In this document: in pieces, positions 25,307 through 33,372 of the stretch
Layout of the letters: each line of letters begins with the position of its first letter
How positions within the stretch are numbered: the first letter of the stretch is position 1
Origin: UBA3824 sp017541145
Lineage (GTDB): Bacteria; Bacteroidota; Bacteroidia; Bacteroidales; UBA3824
Length of the DNA stretch: 33,372 nt
Reading direction: 5' to 3'
NCBI GenBank assembly: GCA_947168365.1
Contig: CAMVLO010000049.1
Coordinates: 1 to 33,372, forward strand
Position numbers and translations under genes: made by a program
Notes under the pieces: generated by a model
The model's database searches: none
What the model saw: only the letters and a program-made list of their open reading frames with translations
Told to the model about the DNA's origin: nothing

Positions 25307-25391
25307 CAATGAAACGAAATATTATAAATAATTTTTGTAAATTGCAACACATAAAAATTCAAATTAATAATCACATAAAACACTGAAAATC

Positions 25392-25895
25392 ATGGACATC
25401 AACCAATTAACAAGTGAAAATTTAATAAAATTGGTAAGCAAAGACTGGATGCTGATAACAGCCGGTAACGAATTGAAATTCAATACAATGACTGCATCTT
25501 GGGGCGGTTTTGCTTTTATCTGGAACCGACCTGTAGCAATTATTTTTGTAAGAAAGGAACGTTACACTTACGAATTTATCGAAAACAGCGACAAACTTAC
25601 GTTATCATTTTTTACAGAAGATTATCGTAAAGCATTACAAATCTGCGGTTCTCAATCGGGACGCAACACCGACAAGGTAAAAGATGCCGGACTGACACCA
25701 AAAATCTTAAATTCAGGAACTGTTTCGTTTGAAGAATCAAGAATGATTTTGGATTGCAAAAAACTTTTCAGAACCGAAATGAAAGAAGAAAATTATATTG
25801 ACAAAGAAATTTTCGCAAAAAACTACAGCGACAAACCAAACGGCAGCAATCACGTAGCATATATTCTTGAAATTGAGGATATTATAAAGAAATAA
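25392..25895 (+). CDS. Flavin reductase-like protein (FMN-binding split barrel)
   Basis: The 167-residue protein fits the flavin reductase/flavoredoxin family. FNTMTASWGGFAFIWNRP at 30-47 is the typical FMN-binding segment (the N-T-M-T-x-S-W pattern), followed by a strand with VRKERYTYEFIE and by FFTEDYRKALQICGSQSGRNTDK. The protein probably binds FMN and reduces flavin or another electron acceptor in the cytoplasm; its partner is not visible. It is a single gene facing the GH51 gene, with a shared terminator between them. No exact TAnnTTTG promoter is seen upstream. Confidence 0.88.
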   Translation: MDINQLTSENLIKLVSKDWMLITAGNELKFNTMTASWGGFAFIWNRPVAIIFVRKERYTYEFIENSDKLTLSFFTEDYRKALQICGSQSGRNTDKVKDAGLTPKILNSGTVSFEESRMILDCKKLFRTEMKEENYIDKEIFAKNYSDKPNGSNHVAYILEIEDIIKK

Positions 25896-25906
25896 AAAGG
25901 AAAAAA

Positions 25907-25943
25907 GGCAGGTCAAAAAAATTTAATTTTTTTTGAACCTGCC
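25907..25943. terminator. Bidirectional terminator between flavin reductase-like and GH51 genes
   Basis: GGCAGGT (25907-25913) pairs with ACCTGCC (25937-25943), and the stem continues through an A/T-rich part with a one-base bulge. On the minus strand it is followed by TTTTTT. On the plus strand the T-rich tail is weaker. Confidence 0.8.
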
Positions 25944-25976
25944 AAATTAATTTAATTTTGTATGTCGAAATAAGAA

Positions 25977-28004
25977 TTATTTCTTGATTTTGTAAACTCT
26001 GAAAGTTTTGGCCGGAAGTTTGTCTGTAAGAACAGAAACTTTAACACCATCAGCTTTTGCAGAGCCTTTCTGAGGAACAATTTTAGTAGGATTATCAAGA
26101 GTATTTTCAGCATCCATATCAGAAGAAGACAATGTAATTGTTTCCACTGAGTGATTACCTTTCAAACCATTGAGATTCAATTTGATATCTTGATCTTTAT
26201 CGCTTGTATTTGCGATTTTTACTATAACCAAATTTTCCTTTGTGTCAACTACAGCACTCGCGAACAAACCGTCTTGATCAGGATTGCCGGCAACCGGTTT
26301 CTTATTCATAGTCAACGACAAAACATTTGTACCTTTGTTCATCGCGTAAATCTGCTGAACATAGTAAGATACTGATTTAAAAGATCTTAAATTATCGAAC
26401 CAAATTGCATCCGGTCTCCACTGCCAACCGTCGATATGAGCAAACAACGGAGCGTATGTTGCCATGTGAACGATGTCGGCATTGCGCTCAATACCGGTCA
26501 TAAACGCAGCTTCGAGCAAAGACGCTTCAAAATGATTCCATTTTTTTCCTTTACCGTGACAAGCATATTCACCGGCAAAAACTTTCGGACCTTTGCGATC
26601 GTACTTGTCGTAACGGTTACCTTCTGCCAAAAACCATGTTTCAGGACGATAAAAATGTTCATCATACAAATCAACGCCAAGAGTTTTCATTTTTGGCTGA
26701 AGAAGATCGAATTTTTCACCCTCAGAATCAGGTCCGGTAGTACCAATCAACTTGATATTCGGATACTTAGCACGAATTGCATCAGAGAATTTTTTCAAAC
26801 GTTCAGTAAAAATAGGATTGTCAGCAGTTTCCCACTGTTCGTTGCCGACTGCCAAAAACTTGAGATTGAAAGGTTCCGGATGTCCCATATCTGCACGAAC
26901 TTTACCCCATTTTGTTGACTTGTCACCGTTTGCAAATTCAATCAAATCGAGTGCATCATCTATGAATGGCTGCAATTTATCTACAGGACAATGAGCTTCC
27001 ATATCAGGTTTACCCCATTGTTTGTTTTCATTCTGGAATTGACATGCCAAACCGCAAGAAATTACAGGTAAAGCATCACAACCAAAATCTTCACAAAGTT
27101 GGAAATATTCAAAGAAACCTAAACCGTATGATTGATAATAATCAGGGAAAAATCTGAAATCAAATGTGTAATGCCAACGGTTTTCGTTAAGTTTACGATT
27201 TTCAACCGGACCAACTGAATTTTTCCACTGGTAACGGCTCTCTAAATCAGTACCTTCCACGATACAACCGCCCGGAAAACGGAAAACACCAGGATGCATA
27301 TCATAAAGTGCTTGTGCCAAATCCTTGCGCATACCATTTTCTCTACCTTTCCAAGTATCAACAGGGAATAATGAAACATGCTCTAAATCAGTAGTTACGA
27401 TTGGATTGCCTTGACCATTTGGACGTAAAAAGATTCTCAAAGAAGCTTTCGGATTTGTAACTATACCTTTGAAAGTAGCAGTATATTTTTTCCATTCAGA
27501 ACCTTCAATATCAACTTTGCAAGAAGCTTGTTCTTGAGTTTCGCCTTGTGAAGAATTATCTACAACTTGTACAATAATTGTAGATTTTCCACCTTGAGGA
27601 CAACGCGCCCAAACAGAAAATCTGTATTCATCACCCTCTTTGATACCGATTCCAAAGAAACCTTCGTTTTCGATACCGGTATGTTTGTGAGGATGTCCAG
27701 CATAGCTAAGTCTCACATAATGAGGACAATTCTCGAAAGGACCATCGTCTTTTACTTCTACATTTCCAAAAGTTCTCCAGCCCATAAGGCTCTGCGGAAA
27801 TTCAAATGAACGGTTTTTAATTTTTTCTGCATAAAGTCCGCCGTCCGCTGCATAATTGATGTCTTCAAAGAAAATTCCGTACATCGTTGACTGTACGGGT
27901 GCACCAGCTTTGAATGTGTTGATGTCCATAACATGCTGATTCTGAGCACTAACGGACAATGAGGTTGCTAAAGCCAAAGCTCCTGTTAAAAATTGTAATT
28001 TCAT
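25977..28004 (-). CDS. Alpha-L-arabinofuranosidase, GH51 family
   Basis: The enzyme releases terminal arabinofuranose from plant polysaccharides such as arabinan and arabinoxylan. The 675 residues comprise a signal peptide (1-20, ending SVSA), an N-terminal sandwich and carbohydrate-binding-like segment to about 215, the catalytic barrel to about 550, and a C-terminal beta-domain. The acid/base Glu is E389 in AVGNEQW and the nucleophile Glu is E479 in FAGEYACHG; both fit GH51. The signal peptide suggests a periplasmic or exported enzyme. No SusC/SusD pair or sensor is adjacent, so it is not part of a classic polysaccharide utilization locus within this window. No clear promoter consensus was found. 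Confidence 0.95.
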   Translation of the reverse strand: MKLQFLTGALALATSLSVSAQNQHVMDINTFKAGAPVQSTMYGIFFEDINYAADGGLYAEKIKNRSFEFPQSLMGWRTFGNVEVKDDGPFENCPHYVRLSYAGHPHKHTGIENEGFFGIGIKEGDEYRFSVWARCPQGGKSTIIVQVVDNSSQGETQEQASCKVDIEGSEWKKYTATFKGIVTNPKASLRIFLRPNGQGNPIVTTDLEHVSLFPVDTWKGRENGMRKDLAQALYDMHPGVFRFPGGCIVEGTDLESRYQWKNSVGPVENRKLNENRWHYTFDFRFFPDYYQSYGLGFFEYFQLCEDFGCDALPVISCGLACQFQNENKQWGKPDMEAHCPVDKLQPFIDDALDLIEFANGDKSTKWGKVRADMGHPEPFNLKFLAVGNEQWETADNPIFTERLKKFSDAIRAKYPNIKLIGTTGPDSEGEKFDLLQPKMKTLGVDLYDEHFYRPETWFLAEGNRYDKYDRKGPKVFAGEYACHGKGKKWNHFEASLLEAAFMTGIERNADIVHMATYAPLFAHIDGWQWRPDAIWFDNLRSFKSVSYYVQQIYAMNKGTNVLSLTMNKKPVAGNPDQDGLFASAVVDTKENLVIVKIANTSDKDQDIKLNLNGLKGNHSVETITLSSSDMDAENTLDNPTKIVPQKGSAKADGVKVSVLTDKLPAKTFRVYKIKK

Positions 28005-28127
28005 CTGTTGTTAAAAAATTTATAAGTGTTATAATATAAGGAATTCACAAAGTAAACAATTTTTTCAGACAGATTAAAATTTATTTCCTGATTTTTTTGA
28101 TTTTTTAACAACGAAAATGTAAAAAAA

Positions 28128-31100
28128 TTACTCAGCCGGATTTTTACGACGTTTACGTTTAAAGAGATTTATATGATTGAATTCACGTTTAAAAATCACA
28201 CCAACTCCCTGAACATAAGGAGCTTCCTCAAGTTCGTCATCGTTGGCTTTGTTGTAAACACGAAGTTGAATATTTCCGGTTTTATTGAGGTTGACATCCA
28301 CCTCCACCTCTCCTACCACACTATTGGTACGCGACGGAGAATTTACAGAAGTTCCGCCGACTCCAAGATTTGTAGAAACCGTAACACGATCGTCCAAAAG
28401 CTGCGTAGAAACCGCCAAATCAAACTCGTTGCTTGTAGATGCGTCGCCCATCTGATAGTTGACACCGACATTTACTTTATCGGAAATATCAGAAAGCCAG
28501 TGATTTAACTGATTTGAAACCAATTCACCGGGATTAATATCCGAAAACAAAGAATTTTCCGCACTTCTCAAACCCGGCAAAGGCTGAAACTGATTTAATA
28601 AAAGTAACGACATCGCTTGTTTGTTGATATTACCTTCATCAAGGTTATCAAGCTGCCCCTGAACGACATCCGAATTTTCTTCCACCTTCACGCCAAACGA
28701 AACTTTCGGTTTCATAAGGTCACCTTTCATGTTCAACATACAACGGACCGGAACTTTTTTGTCACGATATTGCTCGTCAACCATCAAGTTGTAAAGATTA
28801 ACTTTTCTCAACCTGTAAGATGCTGAAAGATCGACAATTGCATCCATCGGATCACCATTCCAACGCAAAAAACCGCCTTGTACAATTTCAAATTTTTTAC
28901 TAAACATCGAAGGCATTGTAAAAAGATAATCACCTTTTACAATATCAAGTGTACCATACATATTGAAATCTCCGCTACCCGAAACGTCAAGGCGAAGATG
29001 TCCGCTTGCACTGGCTTTCAGGATGTTACCGGTAGTTTCATCCAAAATTACCTGAACTTCGGCATCAGGCGTTACTTGCAAATTGAAATTCATACGAATA
29101 TCCGACAAATCTGCCTTTTGTCGGTGAATTTCAGTAACTTGGTTCGGATTTTTAAACGTAATAAAATCCCAATCCGTACTAACCTCACTCGCCAAATAAA
29201 GTGGCAAAAAGACCTGAGTATTTTTATCGGTTTGAACTCTCGCATCAATATTAATCATTCGGGTTGGGTCACCGGTAATTTTTATATTACCGGAAGTAAA
29301 AGCTTTTCCCCAAAAAGCCGAAGAATCAGTTTCTTTTGCATTCAAAACCATGAAATTTTTACACAAAAGATTAACATCCATATTGAAATTTTCAAAATTT
29401 CGATGCGTAAGAACGCCTTCCAAATATGCAACACCGGTTCCACGACCGCTGTAAAATTTAGTTTTTTCAAGCTTAATCATCTTATTATCAAGCGTTATCG
29501 CCATGGAATCGTTCAAATCGTACTGAGTGCCGAGATACGGAATCTTAAAATAGCCGCCGTGAAGCGTTAACGCCGCATTAATCAACGGGTTATCAATTTT
29601 TCCAATCATTCTCGCACGTCCGGAAAGCATGGAATATTTTGAAGTCTGAAGATAATTTTCAAAGAATTTTTTGAAATAATTCAACTGCAAATCATTGAGA
29701 TCAAAAGCCAAATCAACATAATCGGATTTTATATCGTAAGTTCCTAACGCTGAGATAGTTTTCAACGTATCAGTAATTTTGTTACTTGTAAACAAACTGA
29801 TATTCACAACCGAATCGCCATTATCGAGTTTACTATCCGAAAGCAAATTTTTCAAAGCTATACCATTGATATTCAACTTTTTGGATTCGGTATGAGCCTC
29901 AATAAGCGGGAATTTGTCATGATGAAAAGCGTAAACTTGTGATACAGAATATTTTCCATTGATTGTACCACTAAAAGTAAGATCCGGCACAAATTTTTCC
30001 AAAATACTAATGTCAAAATCGGAAATCGTTACAACTAACTTATCTGTAGGATCTTCGCTGATTTTACCATTAATTGAAAAATCGTAATCCTGTTTTGTTT
30101 CCTCATTTTGCGACAACGAAAGACTGAAATTCTTAACGTCAAACGAAGTAGAATCCATGACAATTGTTGACGGAGAAATTTTCCATTCCGATTGCATAAA
30201 ATGGAAATTAGAATTATTGAAACCCAATTCGATAAGCGGGAAAGTATTTGGAACAGGATTTTTTACAATAAATAAATTACCGTTGATATTTCCGCCTTCA
30301 GATTCAGAATCAGTCCATTTGAAACCCCAATCAGCGGAATCGTGACGCGCCTCAAAAAGGAAATGCGGTTTCAACAATTCTTCATCCAAAAGCGTAACTT
30401 TCGCAATATCCAAATCAATATCCAATGTATCATGTTTTGCTGAACCAGTAAGCAACAGATTTTCAGCGGAATAATCGTTGTAAGTAATTAAATCAGAAGT
30501 CATACGGACCACCGAAATTCCTTTTCTGACATCGGAATCAAAAACAATTTTTGTATCAGGACTAAGAGTTAATTCCGGTACAAAAAAATCTGTAAGTGGC
30601 TTAGAATCATTTAAATCGATACTAAAACTAAATTTACTGTCATATTTTTGAGCGAACTCAGGATCATCAAAACTATATCGAACCCTACGACGCCGATTAA
30701 GTTTCAAAGGAACTTCGCGCTCGTAATCCAACGTCGGGAAAATCATGAAAGCCAAATGATTAGCAATCATTTGCATCTGTTCTGTACGAATCCTGCCAAG
30801 AAGTTGAGCGTCAAAGAAACTTGAATTAATAATATATTTACGATTTGCAAAATTATTCGTATAATTGTCAATAAAAGATTTTAAATTAAAATCCTTCATA
30901 ATCAAAGTATCGTTGTCACGCTGAAAAAGCAACGGCTCGGAAAGTTTTACATATCCGTTGAAATTGTCAACCGAATTTCCGGTGAAATTAGCTATCAATG
31001 AGAGTTTTAACTTATCAATAGAATCTGTCAGGATGTTAACTTTTTTTAAGTCAGCATTGTTGACATCCAATGCAAAATCAAAAGCCATTTTATCAGAAAT

Positions 31101-32678
31101 ATCAACAGTTCCGGCAAAATCAACGTCCAAACCCGGATCTTTGATAGAAACGCCGCCGTTGAAATATGAATCCGTAAAATCACCGTCAAGTTTTATATTG
31201 TGATAATAATATCCAAGCAAGCCCACGGAATCTACTCTACCATGCGCAACACCAGCTACATGACTGTCATTGAATATTTTAACAGAAATTGAATCCAAAT
31301 TTGCACTCAGTTTTCCAAGCGTTTGATGGTCACCGGAAATTGCTCCTAAATCAAGATTTCCGGCATCAATACGACCAACCACATCTCTGGATTTGGAATT
31401 GGAAGTCAAACGAACATTTGCAAAAACGTCACCCAGTTTTGAATTAAGTTTTGCATTGGCTGTCAACGATTTAAGGCTGCCACGAGAACTTGCATAAAGT
31501 TTTATTAAACCGAAATCATCCAAAAATTCAGGTAAATCCAAAAGCGGAATCGAATCGTTTTGAGGATCATGCAAAGTCATAACATCCAACGAGGTAGTCC
31601 TAAAAAGCAGAGTGTCAACACGATAATAAAATTTGTTCATATCCGGCAAACCTTTCAAATATGCCGAAGTTCGTAACTTTGTAGAATCACCATAGTCAAC
31701 TTCAAGTTTTCGGATACAAAAATTGCTAATCGGACCATTTACAACCGCGGAAATGCGCGGCGAAATTCCATAACCGTAAATATCCGGCACAAAATGTCCT
31801 ATATCATTGAGTCCCAGCTTAGAACTGTCTGAAATCACGGCATTTAACCGAACTGAATCCAGAAAATAAGAAAAATCATCAAAGCCGTTGTAAACAAAAT
31901 GCAACTTCGGCGAATTCAAATTGGTAATGTCCGTTGTCAACAACAAACTGTCAAGTAAAATTCCTTTTGGTGAAACGTCAACGTCAGCCGAAAGTTTTTT
32001 CAATTTAAGTCCACATTTCTCTTGTGCGGAAAGCGAATTTAAATCAAGTTTAATTTGTAAACTGTCGTTGATTGAAAAATTTTTGGCAGCTAAATTAATA
32101 TTCCGTAAATCAAGATTATCAAAATTCATTGCGTAAGGTTCCAAAGTGTCAGGACCGGAAACGTAACAAAAATTAAGATTCTTGAAATTTATGGAACTTA
32201 CTGAAATATTGAATTTTACAGCAGTTGTATCTTCGGTTTTTACTTCAGAAGTATCCGATGTTAACAAAAAATCGAAATTGAAATTACCCGAAGAATCGGT
32301 TTTCAGTTTAACAGTGGCATTGTTCATTCTGACATCGGCAAAATAAAACGATTTGTCACCTATATTAAAATCATCAAGATTAACATGAAGATACTGTACA
32401 TATAATAAAGTGTCACGCTGAAGATCACGCACAAAAAATTTATGAACTGTAACACTTCTGGTAAAAGGATTGATAAAAAGATTATCAATTCGGATTTCTG
32501 TATTGAATTTTGAAGAGAAAATACCGGAAACCGTAGATAAAATAAAAGAATTAAAAGGTCCAATGTTGAAAGACAACAATAGAACAAAAGGTAGCAGCAC
32601 CAAAGCGGCTGTTACGGAAATAAAAACTCTTTTTATTTTAGTGCTTATTTTCACAAAAAATCCATTTTTGGGATACAA
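28128..32678 (-). CDS. TamB-like translocation/assembly module protein (DUF490 type)
   Basis: TamB-like proteins are large, inner-membrane-anchored and rich in beta-strands; they span the periplasm and assist outer-membrane assembly or lipid transport. The 1516 residues show an N-terminal membrane anchor (about 16-43), a long repetitive beta region with AsmA-like stretches, and the C-terminal TamB domain at about 1080-1490. The block GDYLFTMPSMFSKKFEIVQGG and LRWNGDPMDAIVDLSASY is diagnostic of that domain. The C-terminus is basic (FKRKRRKNPAE). No in-frame ATG exists before the anchor: the first possible starts are TTG at 32678 and GTG at 32654, and an in-frame TAA lies upstream. GTG is an equally good start. 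The neighbouring TamA-type barrel gene is not present. Confidence 0.88.
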   Translation of the reverse strand: MYPKNGFFVKISTKIKRVFISVTAALVLLPFVLLLSFNIGPFNSFILSTVSGIFSSKFNTEIRIDNLFINPFTRSVTVHKFFVRDLQRDTLLYVQYLHVNLDDFNIGDKSFYFADVRMNNATVKLKTDSSGNFNFDFLLTSDTSEVKTEDTTAVKFNISVSSINFKNLNFCYVSGPDTLEPYAMNFDNLDLRNINLAAKNFSINDSLQIKLDLNSLSAQEKCGLKLKKLSADVDVSPKGILLDSLLLTTDITNLNSPKLHFVYNGFDDFSYFLDSVRLNAVISDSSKLGLNDIGHFVPDIYGYGISPRISAVVNGPISNFCIRKLEVDYGDSTKLRTSAYLKGLPDMNKFYYRVDTLLFRTTSLDVMTLHDPQNDSIPLLDLPEFLDDFGLIKLYASSRGSLKSLTANAKLNSKLGDVFANVRLTSNSKSRDVVGRIDAGNLDLGAISGDHQTLGKLSANLDSISVKIFNDSHVAGVAHGRVDSVGLLGYYYHNIKLDGDFTDSYFNGGVSIKDPGLDVDFAGTVDISDKMAFDFALDVNNADLKKVNILTDSIDKLKLSLIANFTGNSVDNFNGYVKLSEPLLFQRDNDTLIMKDFNLKSFIDNYTNNFANRKYIINSSFFDAQLLGRIRTEQMQMIANHLAFMIFPTLDYEREVPLKLNRRRRVRYSFDDPEFAQKYDSKFSFSIDLNDSKPLTDFFVPELTLSPDTKIVFDSDVRKGISVVRMTSDLITYNDYSAENLLLTGSAKHDTLDIDLDIAKVTLLDEELLKPHFLFEARHDSADWGFKWTDSESEGGNINGNLFIVKNPVPNTFPLIELGFNNSNFHFMQSEWKISPSTIVMDSTSFDVKNFSLSLSQNEETKQDYDFSINGKISEDPTDKLVVTISDFDISILEKFVPDLTFSGTINGKYSVSQVYAFHHDKFPLIEAHTESKKLNINGIALKNLLSDSKLDNGDSVVNISLFTSNKITDTLKTISALGTYDIKSDYVDLAFDLNDLQLNYFKKFFENYLQTSKYSMLSGRARMIGKIDNPLINAALTLHGGYFKIPYLGTQYDLNDSMAITLDNKMIKLEKTKFYSGRGTGVAYLEGVLTHRNFENFNMDVNLLCKNFMVLNAKETDSSAFWGKAFTSGNIKITGDPTRMINIDARVQTDKNTQVFLPLYLASEVSTDWDFITFKNPNQVTEIHRQKADLSDIRMNFNLQVTPDAEVQVILDETTGNILKASASGHLRLDVSGSGDFNMYGTLDIVKGDYLFTMPSMFSKKFEIVQGGFLRWNGDPMDAIVDLSASYRLRKVNLYNLMVDEQYRDKKVPVRCMLNMKGDLMKPKVSFGVKVEENSDVVQGQLDNLDEGNINKQAMSLLLLNQFQPLPGLRSAENSLFSDINPGELVSNQLNHWLSDISDKVNVGVNYQMGDASTSNEFDLAVSTQLLDDRVTVSTNLGVGGTSVNSPSRTNSVVGEVEVDVNLNKTGNIQLRVYNKANDDELEEAPYVQGVGVIFKREFNHINLFKRKRRKNPAE

Positions 32679-32794
32679 AGAAATTAAATTTTTGCGTTAT
32701 AAAGATAAAATTATAGTAAAAAAATAAAAAAATTTGTGGAATAATAAAAATTACCAATCTTACTATTGTAATTAACTTAAAAAAGGGAACAAAA

Positions 32795-33223
32795 ATGAAA
32801 AAGATTTTAACACTTGTATGTGCCATTGTATTAATGAGTTTCAATTGCATGGCACAAAGCGAAGAAGAAGAAGCACAGCTCTTCGGCTACACAAGAAAAG
32901 TATCATTAACATCGGCTAATGTGCTTGGAGTCATCGATTTCGGCAAACTTGACAAAAATATCGTAGAAAGAACCTTGACAATCGATAATGATAAAAATCA
33001 TACAATGAAGATTACAGGTTTTATTCTACCGACGGGCGTAAGCGCGATGTCATTGCAGAAAAATATTGAAGAGTTTGGAAAAGGCAAAGTAAAAATTGCA
33101 ATTGATCCAAATTATGTAGACGCAGTAAACGGCGAAAACTTGATAATTAATGTCAGCTACTTTGACAGAAGCGGCAATCAAGTAAATACAGCTCAGCTAG
33201 TTTACAAAATAAGTGTCGAATAA
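32795..33223 (+). CDS. Small secreted protein, DUF1573-like beta-sandwich
   Basis: The 142-residue protein has a clear signal peptide (1-20, ending NCMA, cut before Q21). A short acidic stretch (SEEEEAQ) follows, and then one domain. The phrase FGKLDKNIVERTLTIDNDKNHTMKITGF resembles the opening of DUF1573/Ig-like domains (FG-x-I, then a strand pair ending in a turn). The Cys-Gly-Cys motif of typical DUF1573 proteins is missing. A good ribosome-binding-like AAAAGGG lies 6 bases before the ATG. The gene is divergent from the TamB-like gene and ends in a strong terminator. Function unknown. Confidence 0.75.
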   Translation: MKKILTLVCAIVLMSFNCMAQSEEEEAQLFGYTRKVSLTSANVLGVIDFGKLDKNIVERTLTIDNDKNHTMKITGFILPTGVSAMSLQKNIEEFGKGKVKIAIDPNYVDAVNGENLIINVSYFDRSGNQVNTAQLVYKISVE

Positions 33224-33259
33224 AGATTTTCACTCACACCTTACAATTATTTTTTGATG

Positions 33260-33288
33260 GCGGGAAAATTATTTTATAATTTTCTCGC
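33260..33288 (+). terminator. Rho-independent terminator of the small secreted protein gene
   Basis: A 13-bp stem with one G-U pair (33260-33272 with 33276-33288) and a 3-base loop is followed by TTTTTT (33289-33294). Confidence 0.93.
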
Positions 33289-33321
33289 TTTTTTATTTGG
33301 AAAAACCAATAATATTATTTT

Positions 33322-33372
33322 TTATTAGTGTCCGAAAAAACAAAAAAATCGAAAAAAAAATTGAGGAAGCCA
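33322..33372 (+). mobile_element. Left end of an insertion sequence, cut by the window edge
   Basis: TTATTAGTGTCCGA (33322-33335) followed by AAAAAA is the inverted counterpart of positions 38-51. After an A-rich stretch the window ends in TTGAGGAAGCCA, which looks like a ribosome-binding site just before a start codon. If so, the transposase gene begins right outside the window on the plus strand, in the same direction as the possible tail at the left edge. No transposase sequence is visible here. Confidence 0.45.

Noticed and set aside
28878..29570. Plus-strand open frame (230 codons) opposite the TamB-like gene
   Set aside because: It is antisense to the conserved TamB domain and has no recognisable protein motif.

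Overview
The window is AT-rich DNA that fits a member of the Bacteroidota, most likely the Bacteroidales. The evidence is a protein with a C-terminal type IX secretion (T9SS) sorting domain, a TonB-dependent receptor of the outer-membrane beta-barrel family, a Bacteroidota-type ParE, a GH3/beta-lactamase fusion, and repeated promoters of the form TTTG-N19-21-TAnnTTTG in front of genes. I infer the phylum from these features; I cannot name a genus or species.

Layout from left to right. The first ~50 bases look like the end of an insertion sequence that abuts the stop codon of a type I methylase gene (hsdM, minus strand). Next, on the minus strand, are an AspT/YidE-type transporter with its own terminator, a 330-base gap, and a two-gene unit of a bile-acid/sodium symporter family (BASS) protein and a PlsC-type acyltransferase. 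A GH3 N-acetylglucosaminidase/beta-lactamase fusion and ndk follow. A divergent plus-strand pair encodes an NrnA-type DHH phosphoesterase and an FKBP-like lipoprotein. Then come, on the minus strand, a TonB-dependent receptor, parE and a tRNA-Leu(GAG).

The centre of the window (16.4-25.3 kb, minus strand) is a four-gene cluster: a thioredoxin-fold lipoprotein, a GSCFA-family protein, an 1881-residue T9SS-exported repeat protein, and an OmpA-family barrel with a long acidic/proline repeat linker. The repeat protein and the OmpA protein are separated by one base (TAATATG), so they are probably made together. The giant protein carries seven YDG-type modules about 180 residues apart, with two different partner modules that alternate strictly between them. 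This cluster is the best candidate here for a little-described system: an exported repeat protein paired with a peptidoglycan-anchored barrel.

The right part holds a flavin reductase-like gene (plus), a GH51 arabinofuranosidase (minus), a 1516-residue TamB-like protein (minus, no ATG start), and a small secreted protein (plus) with a strong terminator. The window closes with a second insertion-sequence end that carries the same 14-base sequence as the left end in inverted orientation. The two ends suggest that the segment lies between two copies of one insertion sequence. No CRISPR array, rRNA, phage genes or replication origin were seen.
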